A DNA stretch of 44,921 nucleotides from Afipia sp. (GTDB lineage Bacteria; Pseudomonadota; Alphaproteobacteria; Rhizobiales; Xanthobacteraceae): the NCBI GenBank assembly GCA_017474385.1, contig JAFVHU010000060.1, forward strand, positions 1 through 44,921, read 5' to 3'. Positions 8,535-16,994 of the stretch are shown one piece after another. Positions within the stretch are counted from its first letter, which is position 1; each line of letters opens with the position of its first letter. The notes beneath the pieces were generated by a model. The model did no database searches. It worked only from the letters and a program-made list of their open reading frames with translations, and was not told the DNA's origin. A program made the position numbers and the translations under genes.

Positions 8535-8882
8535 ATGCAAGTCACGATGATGAAGGGCAAGATCCACCGTGCGCGGGTGACCGAGGCTGATCTGCATTAT
8601 GAGGGCTCGATTTCGATTGACCGCACCCTGATCGATGCCGCCGGTTTCCTGGTCAACGAACGTGTCGACATCTATAATATTGACACCGGCGCGCGTTTCT
8701 CGACCTATGTGATCGAAGCGCCTGCGGGCTCCGGCATCATCGGTTTGAACGGAGCGGCCGCGCGACTTGCGATGATGGGCGACAAGGTCATTATCGTAGC
8801 CTATGCGAATTTTGACGAAGCCGAAGCGCAGCGCTTTCAGCCGCGCGTGGTTCTCGTTAATGAAAAAAATCAGAAGCTGTAA
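8535..8882 (+). CDS. panD: Aspartate 1-decarboxylase proenzyme PanD
   Basis: A 115-residue pyruvoyl enzyme that converts L-aspartate to beta-alanine for pantothenate and coenzyme A. The proenzyme cleaves itself between Gly24 and Ser25 (seen here as YEGSI) to make the pyruvoyl group. Lys9 (KGKIHRA) and the GAAAR stretch typical of the active site are present. The start at 8535 gives the usual [13 protein letters not shown] beginning; a longer frame to 8496 is unlikely. It is followed 55 bases later by bioF. panD next to biotin genes is seen in rhizobia and relatives. Confidence 0.97.
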   Translation: MQVTMMKGKIHRARVTEADLHYEGSISIDRTLIDAAGFLVNERVDIYNIDTGARFSTYVIEAPAGSGIIGLNGAAARLAMMGDKVIIVAYANFDEAEAQRFQPRVVLVNEKNQKL

Positions 8883-8937
8883 AACTTGCGGCATATGCCC
8901 GCATCCATCCTCCATCGTTGCAGACGGGATTTGATGC

Positions 8938-10068
8938 ATGCATGAGAAGTTCGAAGCTGATTTGCGCGATCTCGCCGGCAAGGGCCGGTTGCGATCGCTT
9001 CGCGGCCGCGCCGGAATCGATTTCACCTCGAACGATTATCTGGGTCTCGCCGAATCCGCTGAACTCAAACACGCGGCAGCCGAGGCGGTTGCGCGCGGCG
9101 TTCCCGTTGGATCCGGCGGATCGCGTCTGCTGCGCGGAAATCACGACGAGCACGAGGCGCTCGAAAGCGAGGCCGCTTCCTATTTTGGCGCGGAGACCGC
9201 GCTCCATTTCGGCGGCGGCTACGTCGCTAACTTCACGATCTTTTCGACGCTGCCGCAGCAGGGCGATCTTGTCGTCCACGACGAGTTGATCCACGCAAGT
9301 GTCCATGAAGGGATGCGGCGCGGCCGCGCCGAGGCCGTGAGCATTCCGCATAATAATGTCGATGCTTTCGACGCCGCGATCGTCCGCTGGCGCGCGGCCG
9401 GCGGCAAGGGCCGGCCATGGATTTCGGTCGAGAGCCTTTACAGCATGGACGGCGACAGCCCGGACGTTGCGGGACTTCTGACTGTTGCCGATCGTCATGA
9501 CGGGATGCTCGTTGTCGATGAAGCACATGCAACCGGTGTGCTCGGCCCACAGGGGCGGGGACTTGCTGCGGCATTCGAGGGCCGCGACAATGTCATTACT
9601 CTGCACACTTGCGGAAAAGCGCTTGGTACTGTCGGCGGCTTCATCCTCGGGCCGCGTACGATCCGCGATTTTCTGGTCAACCGCGCGCGTCCCTTTATTT
9701 TTGCGACCGCGCCGTCGCCGCTGGTGGCGGCGATCACGCGCGCCGCACTTCATATTTCCAGGACCAATCCGGAGCGCCGCGAGCGGCTCGCGCGGCTGGT
9801 CCGTTTCGCGGGCGATGAACTCTCGCGCCGCTGCAATGTTACGCCATCCGGCTCGCAGATTCTCCCTGTGATTATCGGTGCGGATCGCGCAGCAGTCGCC
9901 GTCGCGGCGTCGCTGCAACGACGAGGCTTCGATATTCGCGCCATCCGTCCGCCGACTGTTCCGGAAGGGACGGCGCGGCTGCGTATCGCGCTGACGTTGA
10001 ATGTCGATGAAGCCACCGTCGCGTCGCTGTTCGAGGCTCTGGCTGAAGACATGCGGAAGGCCGCATGA
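8938..10068 (+). CDS. bioF: 8-amino-7-oxononanoate synthase BioF
   Basis: A 376-residue PLP enzyme of the alpha-oxoamine synthase family. It joins pimeloyl thioester and L-alanine to give 8-amino-7-oxononanoate (KAPA) in biotin synthesis. The PLP Lys is K227 in HTCGKALG; the cofactor-binding DEAHATG lies at 194-200; [11 protein letters not shown] near 58-68 is typical of the family. Its stop codon overlaps the bioD start by four bases (ATGA), indicating translational coupling. No bioB or bioC lies in the window. Confidence 0.96.
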   Translation: MHEKFEADLRDLAGKGRLRSLRGRAGIDFTSNDYLGLAESAELKHAAAEAVARGVPVGSGGSRLLRGNHDEHEALESEAASYFGAETALHFGGGYVANFTIFSTLPQQGDLVVHDELIHASVHEGMRRGRAEAVSIPHNNVDAFDAAIVRWRAAGGKGRPWISVESLYSMDGDSPDVAGLLTVADRHDGMLVVDEAHATGVLGPQGRGLAAAFEGRDNVITLHTCGKALGTVGGFILGPRTIRDFLVNRARPFIFATAPSPLVAAITRAALHISRTNPERRERLARLVRFAGDELSRRCNVTPSGSQILPVIIGADRAAVAVAASLQRRGFDIRAIRPPTVPEGTARLRIALTLNVDEATVASLFEALAEDMRKAA

Positions 10069-10703
10069 ACACCCGCATTGTCGTTACCGGCACCGATACC
10101 GGAATCGGAAAGACGGTGTTTTCCGCCGCACTCGCTGGTGCGCTCGACGCATTCTACTGGAAGCCGGTTCAGGCCGGCATCGAGGAGGAAACCGACCGCG
10201 ATGCTGTCCAGCGGCTGTCGAGGCTTCCTGGCGAGCGCGTGCTGCGTGAAGCCTATCGTCTGAAGACGCCAGCCTCGCCGCATTTGGCGGCGAAGCTTGA
10301 TGGCGTCGCCATCGATCCGGACGTGCTTGCCTTGCCGGACGTCGACCGGCCGCTGGTGATTGAAGGGGCGGGGGGGCTGATGGTGCCGCTGACGGAGAAC
10401 CTGACGTATATAGATGTCATGGCGCGATGGCGCGCGCCGGTTGTGTTGTGCGCACGCACGACGCTGGGGACCATCAATCACAGCCTGCTGTCGATCGAAG
10501 CCCTGCGCGCGCGTAACATCCCGCTGCTCGGGATTGCTTTTATCGGCGATGAGAATGTTGAGTCTGAAACCGTGATCGCTCGCATGGGGCGAGTGCAACG
10601 TCTTGGCAGGCTTCCGCATCTCGCCTCGCTTACGCATGAAACCTTGCGTGAAGCATTCGCGCAGCATTTCACTGTGGGCGACTTTCTGAAGGGCGCAGCC
10701 TGA
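10065..10703 (+). CDS. bioD: Dethiobiotin synthetase BioD
   Basis: A 212-residue P-loop enzyme that closes the ureido ring of dethiobiotin from DAPA, CO2 and ATP. The P-loop [10 protein letters not shown] is at residues 8-17, and the second conserved stretch [12 protein letters not shown] lies near 96-107. The catalytic KPVQAG follows the first strands at about 38-43. It overlaps bioF upstream and bioA downstream (shared TGATG at 10701-10705), so the three are one translationally linked operon. Confidence 0.96.
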   Translation: MNTRIVVTGTDTGIGKTVFSAALAGALDAFYWKPVQAGIEEETDRDAVQRLSRLPGERVLREAYRLKTPASPHLAAKLDGVAIDPDVLALPDVDRPLVIEGAGGLMVPLTENLTYIDVMARWRAPVVLCARTTLGTINHSLLSIEALRARNIPLLGIAFIGDENVESETVIARMGRVQRLGRLPHLASLTHETLREAFAQHFTVGDFLKGAA

Positions 10704-11962
10704 TGACATCCAAGTCGCCGGTATGGCATCCGTTCACGCAGCACGCGGTGCCGCCCGAAGCGACGCTGATCTCACGGGGCGAGGGAGCTTGGCTGGAGGC
10801 AGCCGACGGCCGCCGCATCTTCGACGCGATATCGTCCTGGTGGGTAGTGACCCACGGCCATCGCCATCCGCACATCGTGCAAGCGATCAAGGATCAGACC
10901 GACAAGCTCGATCAGGTGATTTTCGCAGGATTCACGCATGAGCCGGCGGAGAAGCTTGCCCGCCATCTGGTCGCGATCACGTCGCCTGAGCTTGAATACG
11001 TTTTCTTCTCTGACAGCGGATCAACCTCGGTCGAAGTCGCGCTCAAAATGGCGCTGGGCTATTGGCGGCATCTCGGTGCCAAGCGAAGCCGTATTCTTGC
11101 GCTGGAAGGTGCCTATCACGGCGACACCATCGGCGGAATGTCGGTCGGTGAACGTGGTGTGTTCAACGCGCCTTACGATCCGCTGTTGTTCGACGTTGAG
11201 CGGATTCCCTTTCCTGGCGTTGGCCGCGAGCTAGCGACCTTCGATGCGCTGAACGCGGCGTGCAAGCGCAATGATGTTGCCGCATTGATTGTTGAGCCCC
11301 TTATTCTGGGTGCGGGCGGCATGCTGATCTATCCGCCAAACGTTCTGGCGGAGATGAAGAGCATCTGCGAGGCGCACGACGTTCTGTTCATCGCCGACGA
11401 AGTTATGACCGGATGGGGACGAACCGGCACATTGTTCGCCTGCGAGCAGGCCGGTATCGCACCCGATATCGCTTGCTACTCGAAAGGCCTGACGGGTGGC
11501 TCGGTGCCGCTGGCGGTGACGCTGTGCCGTGCCGAAATTTTTGACGCGCATTACTCGACGGACCGCAGCAAGACGTTCTTTCATTCCAGTTCGTACACCG
11601 CAAATCCCATTGCCTGCGCGGCAGCGCTAGCCAACCTGGAAATTTGGCAGCGCGAGCCGGTGATGGACCGCATCAATTTGCTTGCGGCGCTGCATGAAGA
11701 GAGGCTCGAACGGTTTCGCGGCGACAAACGTTTCACCGATGTCCGCCAGATCGGGACGATCGCGGCGCTCGACATCGTGGCGAAGGATGCCGGTTATCTC
11801 GCCGATATCGGCCCGCGGCTTTATCGCGGATTTCTCGCGCGCGGTCTGCTGATCCGGCCGCTCGGCAACACGATTTACCTGATGCCGCCCTATTGCAGTA
11901 CGGCGGGCGATCTGGATAAGGCGTACGACGCTATCGATGAACTGGCGGGCGACGTCGCCTGA
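10703..11962 (+). CDS. bioA: Adenosylmethionine-8-amino-7-oxononanoate aminotransferase BioA
   Basis: A 419-residue class III aminotransferase that turns KAPA into 7,8-diaminopelargonic acid with SAM as amino donor. Diagnostic features are SSWWVVTHGH near 44-53, DSGSTSVEVALKMA near 104-117, EGAYHGDTIG near 135-144, the cofactor Asp in ADEVMTGWGRTG (about 231-242) and the PLP Lys261 in CYSKGLTGG. It starts inside the end of bioD and ends the bio operon. A tRNA gene lies 63 bases downstream. Confidence 0.96.
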   Translation: MTSKSPVWHPFTQHAVPPEATLISRGEGAWLEAADGRRIFDAISSWWVVTHGHRHPHIVQAIKDQTDKLDQVIFAGFTHEPAEKLARHLVAITSPELEYVFFSDSGSTSVEVALKMALGYWRHLGAKRSRILALEGAYHGDTIGGMSVGERGVFNAPYDPLLFDVERIPFPGVGRELATFDALNAACKRNDVAALIVEPLILGAGGMLIYPPNVLAEMKSICEAHDVLFIADEVMTGWGRTGTLFACEQAGIAPDIACYSKGLTGGSVPLAVTLCRAEIFDAHYSTDRSKTFFHSSSYTANPIACAAALANLEIWQREPVMDRINLLAALHEERLERFRGDKRFTDVRQIGTIAALDIVAKDAGYLADIGPRLYRGFLARGLLIRPLGNTIYLMPPYCSTAGDLDKAYDAIDELAGDVA

Positions 11963-12025
11963 GGTTGCCCGCCGTCAGCGGTCATTGTATGGGGTGGTTG
12001 CACCGTTGCTCAAAAGGAGCCGGCG

Positions 12026-12101
12026 GGGCCTGTAGCTCAATGGTTAGAGCCGACCGCTCATAACGGTCTGGTTGCAGGTTCGAGTCCTGCCGGGCCCACC
12101 A
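12026..12101 (+). tRNA. tRNA with CAT anticodon (elongator Met, or Ile2 if lysidine-modified)
   Basis: A complete 76-base cloverleaf: acceptor GGGCCTG/CGGGCCC, D stem GCTC/GAGC, anticodon stem GACCG/CGGTC around loop CTCATAA (anticodon CAT), T stem GCAGG/CCTGC, discriminator A and encoded CCA. A CAT anticodon can belong to elongator tRNA-Met or to tRNA-Ile2; sequence alone does not settle this, though the overall form recalls alphaproteobacterial Ile2. Its last 47 bases are repeated at 42962-43008, so this gene is the apparent integration site of the island. Confidence 0.95.
12055..12101 (+). repeat. Left attachment repeat (tRNA 3' end)
   Basis: These 47 bases, from the anticodon stem to CCA, are identical to 42962-43008. 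Exact duplication of a tRNA 3' end is the standard mark of tyrosine-integrase insertion. Just upstream of the right copy only vague similarity to the rest of the tRNA is visible. Confidence 0.9.
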
Positions 12102-12186
12102 GTGGTTTCAATGGGTTGCAACCATATCCAAGTCTCTGAGTTTTCCTTCCCCACAGAAATTCCCACAGAAACGACCTTCTTTTGTT
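12102..12186 (-). repeat. Left copy of 85-base block following the tRNA sequence
   Basis: This block has the same length as, and is alignable to, 43009-43093. The outer 42 bases (12145-12186) differ from the right copy by one base; the inner part is diverged. On the minus strand both copies keep an open frame (GRFCGNFCGEG...) that ends at a TGA seven bases from the tRNA end (12108-12110 here). This could be the tail of a lost integrase gene facing the tRNA. Confidence 0.5.
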
Positions 12187-12572
12187 CGTGGTTTAGCTTT
12201 CGCGCAGAACAAAGCTCTGGGCTGTGCCAAAGATCAGACCCAGGGCAAAATCGAGCGCTGGCATCAGACGCTGAAGAACCGCATCCTGCTCGAGAACTAC
12301 TTCCTGCCGGATGATCTCGAACGGCAGGTAGCCGCCTTCGTCGAGCGCTACAACCATCGTCGCTATGAGAGCCTCGACAATCTCACTCCCGCCGACGTCT
12401 ACTTCGGACGCGGCCAAACCATCCTGTTGCAGACAGAAAGGATCAAACGAAAGACCATCGAACACCGGCGCTTGCAGCATCGCAAAGCCGCAGCCTAAAA
12501 TGCCAACCCAGATGGACCAGAGCCTCCGCTAAATCAGCCCATCATCTGTCTCAAAAACTCTGACGACGGACA
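12187..12572 (+). mobile_element. Left IS3-family element remnant
   Basis: This holds the orfB remnant plus about 74 bases of non-coding right end ending in CTGACGACGGACA at 12572. The right end aligns with 43387-43460. No matching left terminal repeat is present, so the element is truncated. The sequence after it, to 12618, shows nothing recognisable. Confidence 0.75.
12226..12498 (+). pseudogene. IS3-family transposase orfB, C-terminal remnant
   Basis: The frame reads AKDQTQGKIERWHQTLKNRI and continues through ERYNHRRYESLDNLTPADVYF to TAA at 12496. This is the C-terminal end of an IS3-type DDE transposase, including the third catalytic residue (Glu in GKIERW). Everything upstream (orfA and most of orfB) is missing. 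The remaining right end of the element reaches TGACGACGGACA at 12572, the same end sequence as the remnant near 43460. Confidence 0.88.
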
Positions 12573-12618
12573 CCTTCGATCGTATTCTTTCCGATCAGCG
12601 CCGAGTTCCGACGAGAGG

Positions 12619-12819
12619 CTATGAAGACCGCGCTGCAGGCGGTGTGGACGTGCTTTTGGGACCCGCTGTAGGGGCCGGCCTTTCCGGGCGCAGTGGCGCT
12701 GCGCGCACATGAATTCCTCCGTGGTTCGCTGTTGGATTCCGGACGTCTGGAGACCCCGGAATTAGGCGAACACTGAAGCTAGTAGCGAGAACCGGAACAA
12801 GGATACTTAAATTCTTCAT
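12619..12819 (-). CDS. Possible small protein, unknown
   Basis: A 66-residue frame starting at the ATG at 12819, with GGAG about nine bases upstream. It begins MKNLSILVPVLATSFSVRL, which resembles the start of a signal peptide, but no cleavage region or domain follows and the rest is basic and proline-rich. It lies 31 bases downstream of the next gene on the same strand. It could be a frame-shifted remnant of a secreted protein. Confidence 0.3.
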   Translation of the reverse strand: MKNLSILVPVLATSFSVRLIPGSPDVRNPTANHGGIHVRAAPLRPERPAPTAGPKSTSTPPAARSS

Positions 12820-12850
12820 GGCAATTCTCCAGGTTGGAATGCCGTCATCC

Positions 12851-14131
12851 TCAGCCCGCTTTGCATGGCGAGTAAAATACTCCATTTGCCGCTTCGATAC
12901 GTTCGAGACACTGATTGGGGTCTGTTACCGGGCCTGCAATAGCAAAGTCGTAAGCTTGCCTTTTAAGGATCAAAACATACCGTCCAGCGGGCAAAACAGA
13001 GTCTGAACGTATGACGAGCATCTCGGAATTTCCCGGAGCAGGACTTACCTTTAGTTTGTAATTAAGATTCCGGATGCTCCAGAGGTCCTCGGAGGCATAT
13101 TCAGGAGACTTCGCCTTTGCATCGAACTTCATCGTGCGGGTGATCTTCGCAACAGCGCGCAGTTCGATTTGCTCGGTCGGTATGCTCGCGAGATCGCGCC
13201 GATAAACAATGAATGTCGGAGACCCGTTAGCAAGAGTTGTCTGACTGGGCGTTTTGATCGTGCTTGAGATTGCCACGCGCCTGTCCGGCGCCGCTGCTGG
13301 CAGGAGTTCAAGCTCGACAAGCTGGCCGTTTGCAACAGCATAGGTGCCATAGGTGGTCGGAGCTGGCGAATCATCCAGTACCGGGTCAGGCGGGACGGTT
13401 CGGCTGGCATAGGTGCTGTTGTCCGTGCCAATAGCAGCGCTGCTGGCAGGAAGAGGTGACGGTGGACGGGCGCTGTCGGTAGAAGAACTGCTTGCATAAG
13501 GTGCAGGCTTCTTCTCTGGCGGGGGAATTTTTGACTGTTGGAGTTGTGCTGGAAAATTGAACGCTATTTTATTCCGGAGCCCTTCCCAAAAACCAATGCG
13601 TTGCAGCGCGGCGACGCTTAACACTATCAGCACGACGAATGTGCCGATGACGAACCGAGAACTAAGGGATGAAGGAGTTCGTTCGCTGTCTGCGCCATCG
13701 GGTTGATGGTCGATCTGAAGCGGCGGCCGGGGTGGTGGCGTAACTGCCGAGGACGTGACGCGTAGAGGCTGCGGCGCGATGGGATGATATGTCGAAGCGG
13801 GTAGAGGCTCGCTCCGACTAGAAAGGTCGGGAATATGGGCTGGCCGGCGCGAGCTGGATTCCACGCCGGCTGACCGTTGGGCGAAAGCTTCCACGCCTAT
13901 GATTGCTGTTTCGAGAGCACGCGCTAGTTGAGTTGCCTCTCGAGGATTGTTGTTGAACGCTTCCTTCCGCAGCTTCATGCGAGCGAGCTCATAGATATTC
14001 TGTCTAAGAGCTGCCGGATCGTCCTTCGCGGAATTTATGATGCGCTGAAGAACCAGGGCGAATTCGACCTCGGGAAGCGTTGGAGTGTCGTCATCGGCGG
14101 AGTTTGAGGCGCTCGGAAGAATGTTGGACAT
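12851..14131 (-). CDS. Single-pass membrane protein with proline-rich linker, unknown
   Basis: About 426 residues counted from the ATG at 14131; an in-frame TTG at 14146 with AGGA very close upstream is an alternative start. The N-terminal cytoplasmic part has a helical region (about 20-95), then a Pro/Ser-rich stretch, one membrane segment (RFVIGTFVVLIVLSVAALQ, about 158-176), another Pro/Ser-rich linker and a C-terminal extracytoplasmic domain of about 170 residues with two Cys near the end. I recognise no named family. The layout suggests a cell-envelope protein whose outer domain is carried on a flexible spacer. It follows the 14221-14628 gene in the same direction. Confidence 0.75.
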   Translation of the reverse strand: MSNILPSASNSADDDTPTLPEVEFALVLQRIINSAKDDPAALRQNIYELARMKLRKEAFNNNPREATQLARALETAIIGVEAFAQRSAGVESSSRRPAHIPDLSSRSEPLPASTYHPIAPQPLRVTSSAVTPPPRPPLQIDHQPDGADSERTPSSLSSRFVIGTFVVLIVLSVAALQRIGFWEGLRNKIAFNFPAQLQQSKIPPPEKKPAPYASSSSTDSARPPSPLPASSAAIGTDNSTYASRTVPPDPVLDDSPAPTTYGTYAVANGQLVELELLPAAAPDRRVAISSTIKTPSQTTLANGSPTFIVYRRDLASIPTEQIELRAVAKITRTMKFDAKAKSPEYASEDLWSIRNLNYKLKVSPAPGNSEMLVIRSDSVLPAGRYVLILKRQAYDFAIAGPVTDPNQCLERIEAANGVFYSPCKAG

Positions 14132-14220
14132 CGGTATGGACCGCAACGTTCCTTTGAGACAGGCACAATCCGCTTCAGACTAATATGGCAGCTTCGACGC
14201 AACCGATATCGGCGGAACAG

Positions 14221-14628
14221 TCAGGACGGCTTATCATCGTTGTTTAGCGAGTATTTCTTCTGAAGTTCGGCAAAGGCTTTAAGACGTAGACGTTCTGGAT
14301 TTCGCTCGCCGTCCTCTGCGACAGCCATAATGTACTTTATGATTTCACGAACTCGCGCGGGCTCAACGGGCTGAGGATAGGTCGCAATCGTTCGATCTAA
14401 TGCGAGCGTCATGAGCGCAATCGTATCTGTTCCGAAGGACAGGCCTCCATAGCGATCGCGATCCATTTCTTCGATAAGAAGTCTTAGGTGGTTTGAGGGA
14501 GTTTTAGTCTGCTGCGGCGCAGGAGACAAACCCCCCAATCCAATGTCCTTTGCTTTCTCAAGCGCGCGGACAACCTTTTCCGGAAGCACCAGTTCCAGCG
14601 AAAACCTAACTGTGTCCTGAAATCTCAT
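14221..14628 (-). CDS. Conserved-looking hypothetical protein
   Basis: A 135-residue soluble, largely helical protein without signal peptide or membrane segment. Segments such as LELVLPEKVVRALEKAKDIG and VREIIKYIMAVAEDGERNPE look like regular amphipathic helices. I do not recognise the family. It starts at the ATG at 14628 with only a weak ribosome site, lies 89 bases upstream of the membrane protein gene on the same strand, and is divergent from 14943-15326. Confidence 0.65.
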   Translation of the reverse strand: MRFQDTVRFSLELVLPEKVVRALEKAKDIGLGGLSPAPQQTKTPSNHLRLLIEEMDRDRYGGLSFGTDTIALMTLALDRTIATYPQPVEPARVREIIKYIMAVAEDGERNPERLRLKAFAELQKKYSLNNDDKPS

Positions 14629-14942
14629 TCCAGACCGACCCGCAATAAGCTAAAGCGCACGTCGCGATAAAACGTGGACAATCCATAATGCTTGCATTAT
14701 CCGCCGCTTTCCTTCTGACCGGAAGGGAATTTCAAAGGCGTCACCTGACACCTTCGGCGGAATCGGCTCTGTCAGGATTAGCGCTCGATGCAACATCGGA
14801 AGAAGATGAGATTTAATTTATTTAATATTATCAGCATCTTACGCGAAAATTTGAGCGACTTTACAACTATTAAAGCGTAAACAGCTTCTTAACCCTGAAT
14901 CGTTAGCGTTTATTAAAGTTCGCCAACTCGAAGGGAAGCGCT
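14629..14942. other. AT-rich divergent intergenic region
   Basis: 314 bases without a gene. The stretch around 14810-14925 is strongly AT-rich with several TTAA tetramers, unlike the surrounding GC-rich DNA. It probably holds divergent promoters for 14628 (minus) and 14943 (plus). No exact TTAA-N7-TTAA site was found in it. Confidence 0.45.
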
Positions 14943-15326
14943 GTGCTGGGTTCTTTTCTGAGAAGGAGTGGGTTGGACTTCAAACACCGTTCTTCTGAAA
15001 GAGATCTGGAAACAGATCGGGCTCGCGTCGGGCGGGTCGCATCTGTGCTCGATGCCGAGCTTCTGAGCGCAGAAAAGGAACGGGAAGGCTTGCGGCGCCG
15101 GCTGGATGACCTGTCGGCGAGGGCATCGATTTCGCAAGGTAATGACACCGACGAATATCTCACGCGCGATGATGAGCTAACCGAGCACCTCAACCTGTTT
15201 GATGCGCAAATGCGAGGTGCCGAAGGTCGGCTCAAACAGCTCGACGATAGTGTCGCTCATTTCAGGTTTCTGAAGGACGAGTTGTCCCGGCGGTTTCCAA
15301 TCCTGACTCAGGCCAAGGACGCTTAA
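14943..15326 (+). CDS. Coiled-coil hypothetical protein
   Basis: A 127-residue, highly charged protein. After about 15 residues it is almost entirely helical, with two coiled-coil stretches (about 38-63 and 75-110, e.g. AEKEREGLRRRLDDL). The start is GTG at 14943, preceded by AAGGGAAG at a suitable distance; no earlier start fits better. It has no signal peptide or known motif. Its place between a divergent unknown gene and a PilZ-like gene gives no firm function. Confidence 0.65.
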   Translation: MLGSFLRRSGLDFKHRSSERDLETDRARVGRVASVLDAELLSAEKEREGLRRRLDDLSARASISQGNDTDEYLTRDDELTEHLNLFDAQMRGAEGRLKQLDDSVAHFRFLKDELSRRFPILTQAKDA

Positions 15327-15490
15327 GAACGCGCGGCTTGCTTGTAATGAAGTACTCTCCCCAAGTTCGGATCAAAATAAGCTACATGATGCCGACGGGA
15401 TCAGTTCTTTTACGGAGCCCTCGCGCTGATGTTAAGATTGACCCGCAACGGCGCTTGCTAATGTGAAATCATTCCGGTTTGGCTGCTCGG

Positions 15491-15778
15491 ATGATCGAGC
15501 AGCGAACCCAAGTACGGAACGTGATCTCGCAGAATGCCTTGGTCTTCTATAAAGGGCGCCGCGGCGTCTATCCATGTCATGTTCGCGATATTCATTCCAA
15601 CGGCGCTGGGTTGCATCTTCACGATGTACAAATTTTCCCGCTGGATTTTTATCTTTCGTTCGATGGTTTTCGCATCGTGAGGGAATGTCATATCAAGTGG
15701 CTGGACGGATACAATTGTGGCGTCAGCTTTTCGCAATACCGTCCGCTTATATCGCCGCATCCTCGCTCTGGAAATTGA
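15491..15778 (+). CDS. PilZ-domain-like protein with degenerate c-di-GMP motif
   Basis: About 95 residues from the ATG at 15491 (TTG at 15479 also possible). It has the PilZ pattern: an RxxxR (RTQVR) near the N-terminus, then VRDIHSNGAGLHL where canonical proteins have D-h-S-x-x-G-A, and RECHIKWLDGYNCGVSF as the final strands. His replaces the expected Ser of the second motif, so c-di-GMP binding may be weakened. PilZ proteins typically sense c-di-GMP to control motility or polysaccharide production, which fits the island's cargo. The family call rests on motif spacing only. Confidence 0.65.
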   Translation: MIEQRTQVRNVISQNALVFYKGRRGVYPCHVRDIHSNGAGLHLHDVQIFPLDFYLSFDGFRIVRECHIKWLDGYNCGVSFSQYRPLISPHPRSGN

Positions 15779-15930
15779 CCTTGGCCGTCAAGCCGCGCGC
15801 CGTTCGTCGTTCCAGATTTAACCAGCGAAGCCCCTATTAAGGTTTAGTCGCAGATATTGTTGCGTCTGTCTGTCTCCGCGAAAAGATTCCACTGTTGTGT
15901 CTGTGGTAATTACGCGCGGCCTTTCGATCT

Positions 15931-16152
15931 ATGGGTTGTCCTATGAGTATTTCCAAAGATCCGCTTTCTGATTTGCTTGCATCGTTAAATCGAATCAGTG
16001 CGGCACTCCCAGAAAGGGTCGAAGGGGAGCTGGCGAACGAACTTAAGCAGCATCAATATTTCGAGGCGGGGAAGCTCTACGCGGAGCAAGAGGGGAAGAT
16101 ATTTGAGGCCGTAAACGCTCTGAGGAGTCGTGATTTCAAGGGAGAGCAATGA
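15931..16152 (+). CDS. Small hypothetical protein
   Basis: Up to 73 residues from the ATG at 15931; an in-frame ATG at 15943 gives 69 and looks equally natural. Neither has a good ribosome site. The protein is soluble and mostly helical with a leucine-rich start (LSDLLASLNRISAAL). No family recognised. It ends seven bases from the convergent methyltransferase gene. Confidence 0.5.
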   Translation: MGCPMSISKDPLSDLLASLNRISAALPERVEGELANELKQHQYFEAGKLYAEQEGKIFEAVNALRSRDFKGEQ

Positions 16153-16158
16153 ACAGCA

Positions 16159-16884
16159 TCATTCGCGCTTTTGAATAAAGATCATCAACATTGTTTTCAG
16201 CACATCAGGCGTCAGACCGTGCAGTATTGAGAACATTGAGAAGACCCAGCGGCGGCCGAAATAATAGGATGGCGACGCATCCCAGTAATATGATGCATGT
16301 CGATAGCGGCTTTCGGGAAAGACCTTTCTCAGATCGCTAAACGTGTTCATTCGATAAAGGGCAGGAAACACATCTTCTTCTTTCCGGTCGGGTTGCGCGC
16401 CATGAAGGATGCGCGATTTTGCATTGTCCGGCAGCAGCCTGTTTATCAACGCTATGTATCCGAAACGATTGGGGGTGCGCGCGCAAAGCCACCCACCCGG
16501 CTTGAGTATGCGGTCGAAACTCCGCGCAATGGCAGCCGGATCACCAAGATGCTCAAAGGTGAAATCCGAGAGAATGAGATCGACCGAATTGTCCGGCAGC
16601 GGAATTTCGGATCCTGTAATGACGATGGAGCGGTCGAGTGCGGGATTGGTTTTTACCGCATTGTCGACATCGACTCCGATGGTCTCCCTAACCTTGCCTT
16701 TGATCTTCAGTAGCTCGCGCCGATATTTTATCTGATCTTCGATATGATTGACGCCGCGGCCTGCACCGAAATCAACGACGGTGAAATCCGGCATAAGGAG
16801 CGCGTTGACGCGGTGATAAAACTGCATCGTCCCGTCGTAGCGGTCGAAGCCGCCAGCAGAAATTTCAGGCCGCAATGCTTCCAT
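16159..16884 (-). CDS. Class I SAM-dependent methyltransferase
   Basis: About 241 residues from the ATG at 16884 (GTG at 16896 also in frame). Motif I is FTVVDFGAGRG (near 35-45), the acidic motif II is GVDVDNA, and SVDLILSDFTFEHLGDPAAI followed by RILKPGGWLCARTPN matches the methyltransferase-11/23 pattern used by sugar and small-molecule methyltransferases. The C-terminal third (RRWVFSMFSILHGLTPDVL) may sit at the membrane surface. In a polysaccharide island it may methylate a sugar precursor, but the substrate cannot be read. Confidence 0.82.
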   Translation of the reverse strand: MEALRPEISAGGFDRYDGTMQFYHRVNALLMPDFTVVDFGAGRGVNHIEDQIKYRRELLKIKGKVRETIGVDVDNAVKTNPALDRSIVITGSEIPLPDNSVDLILSDFTFEHLGDPAAIARSFDRILKPGGWLCARTPNRFGYIALINRLLPDNAKSRILHGAQPDRKEEDVFPALYRMNTFSDLRKVFPESRYRHASYYWDASPSYYFGRRWVFSMFSILHGLTPDVLKTMLMIFIQKRE

Positions 16885-16994
16885 CGGAAATCTCACTGAG
16901 TACTTGCAATATGAAAAATTGAACAGCGGTTACGGTACTTTGTCAAAATCTACATGGGATAAGAGCCCGGCGCGAGACCAGAGCTGCGTTAGTG

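Noticed and set aside
8857-9918. Minus-strand frame of 353 codons opposite bioF
   Set aside because: Antisense shadow; no family resemblance and no ribosome site.
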